DNA from: JBCBUE01 sp039818285
Lineage (GTDB): Bacteria; Planctomycetota; Phycisphaerae; Phycisphaerales; Phycisphaeraceae
Direction: 5' to 3'
NCBI GenBank assembly: GCA_039818285.1
Contig: JBCBUE010000001.1
Span: 51,508 to 115,507 of the forward strand
DNA length: 64,000 nt
The notes below the pieces were generated by a model that saw only the letters and a program-made list of their open reading frames with translations, was not told where the DNA came from and made no database searches. The translations under genes were made by a program, and so were the position numbers. Below, one piece after another: positions 56,243-64,000 of this stretch. Position 1 is the stretch's first letter; every line of letters starts with the position of its first letter.

Positions 56243-57700
56243 ATGCCCGCACCGAACATCCTGTTTTTCTTGCTCGATGACATGGGTTGGAAGGACCTTG
56301 CTTGCTACGGCAGCACGTTCTACGAAACGCCGAACATCGATCGACTCGCCAAGGAGGGCCTGCGATTCACCGACGCCTACGCTTCTTGTCCGGTGTGCTC
56401 GCCGACGCGGGCCAGCGTGCTCACGGGCAAGTACCCCGCGCGAGTGGGGATCACGAACTACATCCCCGGCAACGCGACCGGCAAGCTGGCCGGGGTGCCT
56501 TACTTTCATCAGCTGCCGCTGACCGAGCGGAGCATCGCCCACGCCCTGAAGGACGGCGGGTATCAGACCTGGCACGTGGGGAAGTGGCACCTCGGGAAAC
56601 CCGGGCGCTACCCCGAAGACTTCGGCTTCGACGTCAACGTCGGCGGCTGTGAATGGGGGGCGCCGCGCGACGGGTACTTCTCGCCATGGAACTTCCCGAA
56701 CCTGCCCCGCGGCGACCACGCGGGCCAGTATCTCACCGACTACTTGACCGACCGCGCGGCCGACTTGCTGCGCGATCGCGACGCGGATCGCCCGTTTTTC
56801 ATGCATTTCGCTCACTACGCGGTGCACACGCCGATCGAAGCGCCGGCCGACCTGATCGACAAGTACGAGCGGAAAGCCGAGGCGTTGGGGTTGGATCGTC
56901 AGCGCACGTTCGTGTCGGGCGGCCCGCATCCGTGCTTGCACAAGAAGGACATCCCGATCCAACGGCGTGTGATCCAGTCCCATCCCGCGTACGCGGCGAT
57001 GATCGAGAACCTCGACCGCAACGTCGGGCGTCTGCTCGACCTGCTCGATGAACTGGGCCTCGCGGACAACACCCTCGTGGTGTTCACCAGCGACAACGGG
57101 GGGCTGTCGACGAGCGAGGGCTCTCCGACCTGCAACTTCCCGTTGGCCGAAGGCAAGGGCTGGATGTACGACGGCGGGGTGCGCGAGCCGCTGCTGGTCC
57201 GCTGGCCCTGCAAGGTCGGAGCGGGGCGTGTCACGGACGCGCTGGCGACGAGCACCGACTTCTACCCGACCTTTCTGGAGGCCGCCGGGCTGCCTCTGGA
57301 GCCGGAGCAGCACGCCGATGGCGTGAGCTTGTTGCCTGCCCTGACCGATGGCTCGATGTTCGACCGCGGGCCGATCTTCTGGCACTACCCGCACTACTCC
57401 AACCAGGGCGGCTCGCCGGGCTGCTCGGTGCGCGACGGCGACTGGAAGCTGATCGAGTTCTTCGAGGATGGGAGGCTCGAACTCTACAACCTGCGCGACG
57501 ACCTCCAGGAAGAGCACGACCTGGCCGCGACGCACACGCAACGGGTCGAAGACCTGCACGCCAAGCTCGTCGCCTGGCGGGAAGAGGTCGAGGCGTTGAT
57601 CCCCGGCCCGAACCCGGACTACGAGGACCAGCTGCTGGGGCGCCGGCCGGTGACGAACGACGCGGAAAGGCTGAGTCGGCCGCTGCCCGTGGGCGGGTGA
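56243..57700 (+). CDS. sulfatase 3 (arylsulfatase-like)
   Basis: A 485-residue sulfatase with NILFFLLDDMGWKDLACYGS, formylglycine site C52 in CSPTRASVLTGKYPAR, TWHVGKWHLGKPG and VVFTSDNGGLSTSEG. The ATG at 56243 is preferred because AGGAG lies six bases upstream; ATG at 56237 is too close to it. It belongs to the A-type sulfatases acting on carbohydrate sulfates in related bacteria. No signal peptide is visible. Confidence 0.93.
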   Translation: MPAPNILFFLLDDMGWKDLACYGSTFYETPNIDRLAKEGLRFTDAYASCPVCSPTRASVLTGKYPARVGITNYIPGNATGKLAGVPYFHQLPLTERSIAHALKDGGYQTWHVGKWHLGKPGRYPEDFGFDVNVGGCEWGAPRDGYFSPWNFPNLPRGDHAGQYLTDYLTDRAADLLRDRDADRPFFMHFAHYAVHTPIEAPADLIDKYERKAEALGLDRQRTFVSGGPHPCLHKKDIPIQRRVIQSHPAYAAMIENLDRNVGRLLDLLDELGLADNTLVVFTSDNGGLSTSEGSPTCNFPLAEGKGWMYDGGVREPLLVRWPCKVGAGRVTDALATSTDFYPTFLEAAGLPLEPEQHADGVSLLPALTDGSMFDRGPIFWHYPHYSNQGGSPGCSVRDGDWKLIEFFEDGRLELYNLRDDLQEEHDLAATHTQRVEDLHAKLVAWREEVEALIPGPNPDYEDQLLGRRPVTNDAERLSRPLPVGG

Positions 57701-57937
57701 GGCGGTCACTCGGCCCCGTGCCTGCGAACCATCACGAGGATGCTGAACTTCTTTCTGCCAAAGCGGGCTCAGGCCTGCTGAGCGAGGAAATCAAAGGACT
57801 TCAGCTTGTTTGCATGGCGATGCCGCCGAAACAGTGCACTCCTATCAACTGACAGGAATGCGGACCTTGGTTGCGGCTGCACCGACACGGTGTCGGGTAA
57901 CGGGCAAATGCCTGTTTCAGCGGGGATTGAATGTCAA

Positions 57938-58011
57938 TCGGGGCGACATGATTTGAACATGCGACCTCTTCGTCCCGAACGAAGCGCTCTACCAAGCTGA
58001 GCTACGCCCCG
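57938..58011 (-). tRNA. tRNA-Pro (anticodon CGG)
   Basis: The 74-base minus-strand sequence folds fully: acceptor CGGGGCG/CGCCCCG, D-arm GCTC...GAGC, anticodon stem CTTCG/CGAAG with loop TTCGGGA (anticodon CGG), and T-arm GCATG/CATGT with loop TTCAAAT. Discriminator A; CCA is not encoded. It reads proline codon CCG, which fits a GC-rich genome. Confidence 0.95.
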
Positions 58012-58089
58012 AGGCGTGGGTGCCGATCGAGTCGGCCGGGCCGAGCAGGATACGGGATCGGCGGGCGGTGGGAAAGGGCGAGGCCGAGG

Positions 58090-58767
58090 CTACGCGGATC
58101 GCCGAGGCCGGGCGACGGTCGTGGCGAGGCCCAGCGCGACAAGAAGCAGGGCCGACGCGGGCTCGGGAACGATCAGGATCGAGCTGATTGTGATCGGGTC
58201 GGCGACGATCGAGCTGGAGGCGAACTCGAAGCTGATCAGGTCGATGTCGGTCAAGTCGGCGGGATTCGCATCGCCTTGGAAGAAATCGCCGATCGGCACT
58301 TGAAATAAGCCGGCCTGGGTGATTTCGGGTTGGGCGACGCGTGCCTGCTCGCCCTCTGCGGTTCTGATCCGGAGGTTGAGGAACAGAGGAAAGTCGGTTG
58401 GCGTGCCGATGCTGGCGATGTTGATGATGAAGACGATGTCGGGGTCGGAGAGGTCGAGGTTGAGGTCGCGTGTGCCGTCGGTGCTGCCGTAGATCAGGAA
58501 GGCCTGCGCCTGCGTGCTGGTCGCGCCCGTATCGTCGTCGGGGACAATCTCTTCGCTGATCAGCTTTGCCTGCCCGCCGCTGACGTCGAGCGATCCGGTG
58601 AAGGGAGAGTAGTCCCGCGTGCCGCCGAGGATGCCGCTGCCGGTGACCTCGCCGGCGACCGAGGTCGGGCCTTGCGGGGTGGAGAAGTCATCGACCACGA
58701 TGGTGGCGTGCGACGCGGTCGCCGTGGTGACGGCGAGACAGAATGCAGCGAGCGTGGCATTGGGCAT
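58090..58767 (-). CDS. PEP-CTERM exported protein
   Basis: A 225-residue secreted protein with a signal peptide (to about ATASHA, residue 21), a beta-rich middle and the C-terminal sorting signal VPEPASALLLVALGLATTVA followed by RPRR. Such proteins are processed by exosortase and are linked to extracellular polysaccharide in Gram-negative bacteria. A strong AAAGGAG lies before the ATG. No exosortase gene is in the window. Confidence 0.92.
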   Translation of the reverse strand: MPNATLAAFCLAVTTATASHATIVVDDFSTPQGPTSVAGEVTGSGILGGTRDYSPFTGSLDVSGGQAKLISEEIVPDDDTGATSTQAQAFLIYGSTDGTRDLNLDLSDPDIVFIINIASIGTPTDFPLFLNLRIRTAEGEQARVAQPEITQAGLFQVPIGDFFQGDANPADLTDIDLISFEFASSSIVADPITISSILIVPEPASALLLVALGLATTVARPRRSA

Positions 58768-58946
58768 CGGACCTTCTCCTTTAATCCGTACTTACTAGCT
58801 GCAGCGTACAGGTTGCTCGCTCGTGGGGCTGAATTTCTAACTTTATTAGGTGCGCAAGCGAGCAGTTGGTCGCTCGTGTCGAAGCGGCGCAGCCTGTTTC
58901 GAGCAAAGCGGCCGGTCGGTTGGCGTTGCGTTGCGAGACGAGGCGG

Positions 58947-59636
58947 CTAGCGCAGCATCTCGGGCCTTGGCGGCTCGGCGGCGGCGGTGGGGCCGGGGAC
59001 GACGCCGACCTGGCGGAGGCGGTCGGGCAGGCCGGGGGTGTCGGGGTCGATCCAGTAGGCGTAGCGGAGGGCGAGGGCCTCGTTGGGGACGTCGCCGATG
59101 GAACGGTAGAAGTCGGCGATGTCGATCATGGCCGAGGGGTCGCCTTCGGGGGCGAAGAAGGCGGCCTTGCGGAAGGCGAGTTGGGCGGCGTCGTTGTCGC
59201 CGATGGCGACGAGGTAGTTGGCGTGGCGGAGGTGGTCGCGGGTGAGGGCGGACTCGTTGGCGACGTTGCCGAGGAAGGTGGTGAGCTTTTCGTACTCGCC
59301 TTGGCGGTAGAGGGCCTGGGCGAGGTGATCGAGGATGCGGTCGCGGAAGGCGGGGTCGTTGCCCTTGAGGGTGTAGGCGCGTTCGAGGGCGAGCTGGGCG
59401 GCGAGGGGGTCGCCGAGCTCGAGCTCGCATCGGCCGAGGTAGTAGTGAGCGATGCCGTCGTTGGGGGCCTGGCGGACGGCGCGCTGGAAGTAGTCGCGGG
59501 CGGTGACCCAGTCGTCCTGCTGGATGGCTTCGTAGCCGTTCTCGCGGAGCATGGTGTTGGTGACGCAGCCGGCCGTGAGGAGGGCGACGGCGGCGAGGGC
59601 GAGGGCGGCGGTGGCGCGGCGGAATCGTGAGGTCAT
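58947..59636 (-). CDS. TPR-repeat lipoprotein
   Basis: A 229-residue lipoprotein: the signal ends ALLTAGC (C near 24). At least four TPR-like helix pairs follow, e.g. GYEAIQQDDWVTARDYFQRA, GIAHYYLGRCELELGDPLAA and HANYLVAIGDNDAAQLAFRK. The last 30 residues are Pro/Ala-rich. AGGA lies 8 bases before the ATG at 59636. A role in envelope assembly or secretion is likely but not specified. Confidence 0.85.
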   Translation of the reverse strand: MTSRFRRATAALALAAVALLTAGCVTNTMLRENGYEAIQQDDWVTARDYFQRAVRQAPNDGIAHYYLGRCELELGDPLAAQLALERAYTLKGNDPAFRDRILDHLAQALYRQGEYEKLTTFLGNVANESALTRDHLRHANYLVAIGDNDAAQLAFRKAAFFAPEGDPSAMIDIADFYRSIGDVPNEALALRYAYWIDPDTPGLPDRLRQVGVVPGPTAAAEPPRPEMLR

Positions 59637-59717
59637 GGCGTATCCTTGATCGGCATGTTGGGGCCAACATATGCAGCGTTGGGTCGGGACGCCACGGCGG
59701 GGGGCGGTGGGGGGGGC

Positions 59718-60224
59718 ATGGCGGGGCCGGGGTTGCGGGTGGCGATGCTGCGGCACGCGAGCCCCGCGCGGGGGGATGCGCACGTGGACGTGTTGATCGA
59801 GCCGCCGGCGGGGGTGGCGGCGCGGGGGGGGCTGCGGGCGGCGGACGGGTCGGCGGGGCTGTGGACGCTGCGGCTGGGGCTGCCGGGCGGGGACCCGGCG
59901 GGGTGGCGGGGCGGCGAGACGCTGACGGGGGTGGAGCTGGCGCTGCACCGGCGGCGGTACTTGGCGTATCAGGGGCCGGTGGACGGGGCGTTCGACGAGC
60001 CGGGGCGGCGGGGCCCGGGGCGGGCGGGGCGGGGGTCGGTGCGTCGGCTGGACGGGGGGGTGGCGTGGGCGGCGCGGTGGGGGGCGAGCCGGGTGGAGTT
60101 GGGGGTGTGGCTGGCGGGGTCGGGCGGGTGGCGTTGGCGGCTGGATCGGCTGGCGGGGACGGGGCAGGGGGTGGGCGTGGGGGCGCGGTGGCGGCTGGGG
60201 GTGGTGCGGGGTGACGGGCGTTGA
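59718..60224 (+). CDS. hypothetical protein, extremely G-rich
   Basis: A 168-residue frame starting MAGPGLRVAMLRHASPARGD, with HRRRYLAYQGPVDGAFDEPG and a run of beta-like glycine turns at the end. The coding strand is very G-rich. I do not know the family; hydrophobic and polar residues alternate like a real beta protein, and it fits the gap between two clear genes. An earlier start at 59646 is possible. It could be spurious. Confidence 0.5.
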   Translation: MAGPGLRVAMLRHASPARGDAHVDVLIEPPAGVAARGGLRAADGSAGLWTLRLGLPGGDPAGWRGGETLTGVELALHRRRYLAYQGPVDGAFDEPGRRGPGRAGRGSVRRLDGGVAWAARWGASRVELGVWLAGSGGWRWRLDRLAGTGQGVGVGARWRLGVVRGDGR

Positions 60225-60298
60225 TCGGCGGGCGGGATGGGCTTAGGCTCGGTTGCGTCTTTGGGGCTCGACTCTCGATCTCGGAAAGGTGATTCGAC

Positions 60299-60760
60299 AT
60301 GGCCGATCAGCAACGCACGCCGGGCGACGACGAGCTGCTCGACGCGGCGATCCCGATCGAGATGGTCGAGGACGAGGCGGAGGCCGACGAGCTGGAGCCG
60401 ATCGAGATCGAGCCGGCGGACGAGAGCGAGGCCGCGGGGGGCGCGGGCGGGTCGTCGGACGATCCGTACGGCGCGGCGCCGCCGGGGGCGGGCAAGTCGA
60501 GCAAGATCCGCATGCTCACGGAGCGCAAGCCGCACGACGAGCACTGGGATCGTTCGCCGAACGTGACGGGCCGGGGCGCGATCCACGTCAAGACGTTCGT
60601 GACCAAGCTGCGTCTGGACGCGATCGAGCACATGGACGAGCAGGTCAACTCGTGGCTGGACGCTCACCCCGAGTACGAGGTGAAGTTCGTGTCGCAGTCG
60701 ATCGGCAAGCTCGTGGGGAAGAACACGGAGGACGCGCTGTTTATGAGCGTGTGGGTGTAG
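60299..60760 (+). CDS. hypothetical protein with acidic N-terminus
   Basis: A 153-residue protein. The first 65 residues are very acidic and low-complexity; the rest is an ordered region (HVKTFVTKLRLDAIEHMDEQ, NSWLDAHPEYEVKFVSQSIG, then a closing TEDALFMSVWV). No family is recognised. It lies 74 bp after the G-rich ORF and converges with the gene ending at 60766. Confidence 0.75.
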   Translation: MADQQRTPGDDELLDAAIPIEMVEDEAEADELEPIEIEPADESEAAGGAGGSSDDPYGAAPPGAGKSSKIRMLTERKPHDEHWDRSPNVTGRGAIHVKTFVTKLRLDAIEHMDEQVNSWLDAHPEYEVKFVSQSIGKLVGKNTEDALFMSVWV

Positions 60761-60765
60761 TTGAG

Positions 60766-61164
60766 CTATCGCGTTGCTTGCTTTAGTGCGCTTCGATAAG
60801 CGTCTGGCTCGAAGTGAAAACTGATGACTTTCTTGAATGGCCAGAGGGTGTCATCCACGTCGTCGTAGTGTCCGAGTTGAGTCCATCTGATGGCATCGTC
60901 GTTGACGTGAACTCGGGCACCGATGGGCGAGCCGTCATAGCCGCCGCACATGCCGCACAGATAGATGGCCGCGTGAGTCGTACCCAGGTCCGGCTCGGCT
61001 TCTGCCAATAGCCGTTCTCTAGCTAGAGGTTGGCACCCGATAGAAAGCTGATACATGTCTGCTCGCACATCTTCGTTGCGGGCGAGAATGCTCAAGAGTG
61101 GCTTGCCGTTGATCAGAAGATCGCGGCTAGTTCCGTCGAAAGTTAAGTGGGTTAGCCCGGCCAC
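60766..61164 (-). CDS. hypothetical protein downstream of debranching enzyme
   Basis: A 132-residue protein beginning from GTG at 61164 (VAGLTHLTFDGTSRDLLING) with AAIYLCGMCGGYDGSPIGAR and ending near VISFHFEPDAYRSALKQATR. It starts 11 bp after the stop of the debranching gene, so they are likely one operon. The long frame upstream of 61164 overlaps that gene and is not coding. Function unknown. Confidence 0.7.
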   Translation of the reverse strand: MAGLTHLTFDGTSRDLLINGKPLLSILARNEDVRADMYQLSIGCQPLARERLLAEAEPDLGTTHAAIYLCGMCGGYDGSPIGARVHVNDDAIRWTQLGHYDDVDDTLWPFKKVISFHFEPDAYRSALKQATR

Positions 61165-61175
61165 GGTCTTGGACT

Positions 61176-63392
61176 TTAAGGGTCCAGCAGCGCGGCGGCG
61201 CGGATGAATTCGCTGACGGACCAGGCCTGGGCGAACGTGCCTGCGGGGCGGTGGTGGGGGCGGCCGAGGTCGTCGGTGCCGGAGGGGTCGGCGTCGAAGA
61301 TCTCGTGGATCTGGCCGAGGCCGCGGTCGGAGAGGAGGTGGTCGGCGAGGGGGCGGAGGGCTTCGGTCGCGTGGGCCTTGGCCTTGGGGGAGAACTTGTG
61401 GGCGCGGAGGACGGCTTCGACGTAGGGGCCGATGAGCCAGGCCCAGACGGTGCCCTGGTGATAGGCGCGGTCGCGGTCGAACTGGTGGCCGGCGTAGCGG
61501 GGGTGGTAGTGCCAGTCGTCTTGCGGGAGGGTGCGGATGCCCATGGGGGTGAGCAGGAGGCGTCGGGCGGCGGCGACGACGTTCTTGCGGTCGGCCAGGG
61601 AGAGGGGCGAGTCGGGCAGGGCGGCGGCGATGAGCTGGTTGGGTCGGACGGAGGCGTCGCGCCAGACGCCTTTGGCATCGACGCCCATGGCTTCGTGGCC
61701 TTGGGCGCGGTGGGCGTGGTCGAAGAGGCCGAGCTTGTCGTCGCGGCGGAAGAGCTTGGCGAAGGAGCGCTTGGCCTTCGAGGCGAGCTTTTTGTAAGAC
61801 GCGGCTTTTTGGGACAAGGCGTCGGGCAAAGTTTGATTGAGGGTGACGAGGGCGTGGTGCCAGAGGGCGTTGATTTCGCAGGCTTTGCCGTAGCGCGGGG
61901 TGAAGACGACGCCGTTGCAGGCGGCGTCCATCCAGGTGAGCTGTGTGGCGTGGTTGCCGGCGTCGACGAGGCCGTCGGCGTCGAGGGTGACGAGGTCGTT
62001 GCCGGCGGCGTAGCCGTCGACGATGTCGCAGCAGGCCTCGGCGAGCCATTGTTTCCAGCTCTTGTGGTCGTTGGTCGTGGCGAGGTAGTCAGCGGCGGCC
62101 TTGATGAACCAGAGTGAGGCGTCGATGGTGTTGTATTGGGGGTCGTTGCCGTAGTCGTCGAATCGGTTGGGGACGATGCCGTCGCGGATGTGGTGGGCGA
62201 AGGCGTGGAGGGTGTCGCGGGCCTGCCGGTGTCGGCCGGTGAGGAGCATGAGGCCGGGCAGGGCGATGAAGGTGTCGCGTCCCCAGTCGCCGAACCAGGG
62301 GTAGCCGGCGAGGATGGTGGCGAGAGGTTGGCCGTCGTGGGTGCGGGTGACGACGAAGTCGTCGGCGGCGATGGCGAGGGCGTGTCGGAGGGTGGTGTTG
62401 CGTTGGGCGGAGGCCTCGGGGTCGATGGTGGTGAGGCCCGGGGGCGTGTAGTCGGCGAGGCGTTGGAGGGGCGGGAGGTGCTCGGCGATGGGGTTGAGGC
62501 GGGCGAGGCGGGGCGCGGGGTCGGGCTGGGGGTCAACGGGCGTGTCGCCGAGGGTGGCGGTGAGGTGGAGCGGGGCGGCGTGGTCGCGGGGGAGGTCGAA
62601 GACGAACGAGCCGGGGATGAAATAGTCCTCGATGTCGCCCTGGCCGCGCTCGGCGTCCTGGGCGTAGAGGACGCCGTACCACCAGTCGGGGTGAGGGGTG
62701 TAGGCGCTGCCGGGGGCGTGGAAGGCAGCGGCGAGGTTTCGGTGCTGGGCGATGAGGGTGTGGTCGTCGGGTCGGTCGAGTTGGATGAGGGCGTGGCCAC
62801 GGAACATCAGGCCGTGATAGTCGCGGAGGGTGAGCATGGGCGCGACGTGGAGTCGGGCGTCGCAGCCGGCGGCGTCGAGGCCGGTGACTCGGTAGGAGAG
62901 GGTGATGGCGGGGGCGTGGTCGTGCAGGGCGAGTCGGCGTTCGATGGTGAGGTCGCCCCAGCGGTAGGTCCAGGCGACGTCGAGGCCTTTGGTGAAGGCG
63001 ACGAGCTTGGCGTGGCCGTCGGGGGCGAAGGTCCACTGGCCGTGGTCGTCGCGGAACATGCAGGTGGAGAACTCGACGCGTTGTCGGGCGGAGGGGTCGT
63101 CGCCGTGGATGAGTTCGAGGGTGTCGAAGGTCTGGTTGAGGACGACGACGCGGCCGAGGGGCGGGGCGGTGGGGGCGACGAGCTGGGCGTGGTAGCGGCG
63201 GGTGTTGCAGCCCAGGGGGGTGCCGGCGGCGTAGGCGCCGGTGCCGTTGGTGAGCAGCCAGTCCTGGGCGACGTGGGGCCAGGGGTGGTTGGCGTCGAGG
63301 GCGAGTCGGTGGGTCGTCCAGGGGTCGCCGGGCGGGGGGTCGACGGGCGACGCGGCGGGTGGGCGAGGCGGGTTGGTGGTGGCGTTGGGCAT
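61176..63392 (-). CDS. glycogen debranching enzyme (amylo-1,6-glucosidase type)
   Basis: A 738-residue enzyme acting on alpha-1,6 branch points of glycogen. The N-terminal beta domain (about 30-310) has WLLTNGTGAYAAGTPLGCNT. The GH133-type alpha/alpha barrel (about 340-735) has WFGDWGRDTFIALPGLMLLT, followed by FDDYGNDPQYNTIDASLWFI, TWMDAACNGVVFTPRYGKAC and FDRDRAYHQGTVWAWLIGPY. The ATG at 63392 starts MPNATTNPP; upstream extension is weak. No signal peptide. Confidence 0.92.
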   Translation of the reverse strand: MPNATTNPPRPPAASPVDPPPGDPWTTHRLALDANHPWPHVAQDWLLTNGTGAYAAGTPLGCNTRRYHAQLVAPTAPPLGRVVVLNQTFDTLELIHGDDPSARQRVEFSTCMFRDDHGQWTFAPDGHAKLVAFTKGLDVAWTYRWGDLTIERRLALHDHAPAITLSYRVTGLDAAGCDARLHVAPMLTLRDYHGLMFRGHALIQLDRPDDHTLIAQHRNLAAAFHAPGSAYTPHPDWWYGVLYAQDAERGQGDIEDYFIPGSFVFDLPRDHAAPLHLTATLGDTPVDPQPDPAPRLARLNPIAEHLPPLQRLADYTPPGLTTIDPEASAQRNTTLRHALAIAADDFVVTRTHDGQPLATILAGYPWFGDWGRDTFIALPGLMLLTGRHRQARDTLHAFAHHIRDGIVPNRFDDYGNDPQYNTIDASLWFIKAAADYLATTNDHKSWKQWLAEACCDIVDGYAAGNDLVTLDADGLVDAGNHATQLTWMDAACNGVVFTPRYGKACEINALWHHALVTLNQTLPDALSQKAASYKKLASKAKRSFAKLFRRDDKLGLFDHAHRAQGHEAMGVDAKGVWRDASVRPNQLIAAALPDSPLSLADRKNVVAAARRLLLTPMGIRTLPQDDWHYHPRYAGHQFDRDRAYHQGTVWAWLIGPYVEAVLRAHKFSPKAKAHATEALRPLADHLLSDRGLGQIHEIFDADPSGTDDLGRPHHRPAGTFAQAWSVSEFIRAAALLDP

Positions 63393-63533
63393 GGGGCTCG
63401 TGTCCGCGCACGGGCCGTTGCCCGACGAGGGCCCCGACCGCCGCATCACCGGTTGAGCTTATCCGCTGGGCCGGTGCTTGAGCGATGAGCCGACGTGTCA
63501 ATTGCCCGGGACTGGGAGCGGGTGAGTCCGCGG

Positions 63534-63848
63534 TCAGGCGACGCGTTTCTCGGCGGATTCGCGCGTTTCGTGGATGTCGAGCACGCGGTCGAGGTGCATG
63601 ACGCGGATCTCCTCGCGGACCAGCGGGTCGCCGGCGGCGACGGCCATGCGTCCGCCGGCCTGGCGTAGCTTTTTCATGGCCGTGACGAGCATGCCCAGCA
63701 TGCCCGAGCCGAGGTGCCGCACGCCGACGAGATCGACCACCACGCGCGGGAGGTCGTCGTCCAGCATCCCCGCCACCGCTTCGTAGAGCTCGCGCACGGC
63801 CACGCCGTCCGCCTTGCCTGGATTGACGGAGGCGATCATCGTGCCCAT
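63534..63848 (-). CDS. STAS-domain anti-sigma factor antagonist-like
   Basis: A 104-residue single STAS domain: MGTMIASVNPGKADGVAVRE, PRVVVDLVGVRHLGSGMLGM and KLRQAGGRMAVAAGDPLVRE. The phospho-acceptor serine of the family would be the S in LGSGML. The frame opens 19 codons further upstream, but GGAGATAG precedes this ATG. A hairpin with GGA in the loop lies just upstream. No anti-sigma kinase is adjacent. Confidence 0.85.
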   Translation of the reverse strand: MGTMIASVNPGKADGVAVRELYEAVAGMLDDDLPRVVVDLVGVRHLGSGMLGMLVTAMKKLRQAGGRMAVAAGDPLVREEIRVMHLDRVLDIHETRESAEKRVA

Positions 63849-63872
63849 CGCTATCTCCAGGACAAAGCAAAA

Positions 63873-63895
63873 GCCTGGCGATCCTTTTACCAGGC
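63873..63895 (-). promoter_or_regulatory. hairpin in STAS gene leader
   Basis: gcctgg (63873-63878) and ccaggc (63890-63895) form a 6-bp stem whose 11-base mRNA loop, TAAAAGGATCG, contains AGGA. It lies 24 bases upstream of the STAS ATG. The loop is longer than in typical CsrA sites, so the link to CsrA is weak. Confidence 0.3.
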
Positions 63896-64000
63896 CACAC
63901 CCCACCGATGCGCCCAGTACATTGCCAAAGCGATGCAGTTTCTAATTGAGCTGGGCGAAGGAGAAATGATGGCCAGTTAAGCGCTGGCCACGGCCCCCAT

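Noticed and set aside
57801..57995. Small ORF overlapping the tRNA-Pro gene
   Set aside because: It runs into the tRNA and has no start signal or homology.
63714..63980. Rightward ORF over the STAS gene end of the window
   Set aside because: Antisense to the STAS domain in its first half and without family features.

Overview
The window is a GC-rich bacterial chromosome segment, most likely from a planctomycete of the Phycisphaerae type. The clues are a PEP-CTERM protein, three sulfatases, a membrane-anchored Ser/Thr kinase with a planctomycete-style N-terminus, short membrane proteins ending in a CxxCGYxLR...CPECG zinc ribbon, and a flagellar cluster carrying fliW and csrA. This taxonomic call is inference; no rRNA gene is present.

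Layout. 1-3065: an ArsR-type regulator fused to a methyltransferase, then ahcY (S-adenosylhomocysteine hydrolase), closed by a strong terminator. 3096-15235: a long leftward flagellar operon, in transcription order a small unknown ORF, flgF, flgG, flgA, flgH, flgI, a flgJ-like gene, a flgN-like gene, flgK, flgL, fliW, csrA and flagellin. A close match to the sigma-54 consensus lies at its head. Hairpins with GGA in the loop lie before fliW, csrA and flagellin, which suggests that the FliW-CsrA-flagellin switch is written into this mRNA. 15399-19183: an M42-like peptidase, a RAYT-type transposase-like gene with a pair of inverted REP palindromes, and an AT-rich gene that looks foreign. 19213-25438: phosphomannomutase, ribH-nusB, a membrane/zinc-ribbon gene broken by an in-frame TGA, and a GH35 beta-galactosidase. 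25553-38683: a TolC-like/HlyD-like export pair, a bifunctional nuclease, rsmB, a GAF/PAS/receiver signalling protein, a polyprenyl synthase, a Ser/Thr kinase, a thioredoxin-like protein, transaldolase, a PQQ-type propeller lipoprotein and a PurH protein with only the cyclohydrolase half. 38812-47830: a lone nuoC, several hypotheticals, an ABC ATPase, an epimerase-like protein, dnaB, a small AT-rich ORF, a short-chain dehydrogenase, YqgE/AlgH and a SUKH protein. 47898-52666: an RND pump and its adaptor, with a palindromic operator candidate at the adaptor start codon. 52788-64000: three sulfatases, tRNA-Pro(CGG), a PEP-CTERM protein, a TPR lipoprotein, hypotheticals, a glycogen-debranching enzyme and a STAS protein.

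How they work together. The flagellar operon covers rod, rings, hook-filament junction and filament, with its own post-transcriptional regulators. The sulfatases, GH35 enzyme, epimerase-like protein, phosphomannomutase and debranching enzyme point to a polysaccharide-degrading, glycogen-storing lifestyle. Housekeeping genes (dnaB, nusB, ribH, ahcY, rsmB) are scattered between them. Two AT-rich patches (about 17764-19200 and 45640-45885) stand out from the background. No CRISPR array, rRNA, prophage or complete insertion sequence was seen. Coordinates of starts were chosen from ribosome-binding sites, motifs or signal peptides where these disagreed with the longest open frame.
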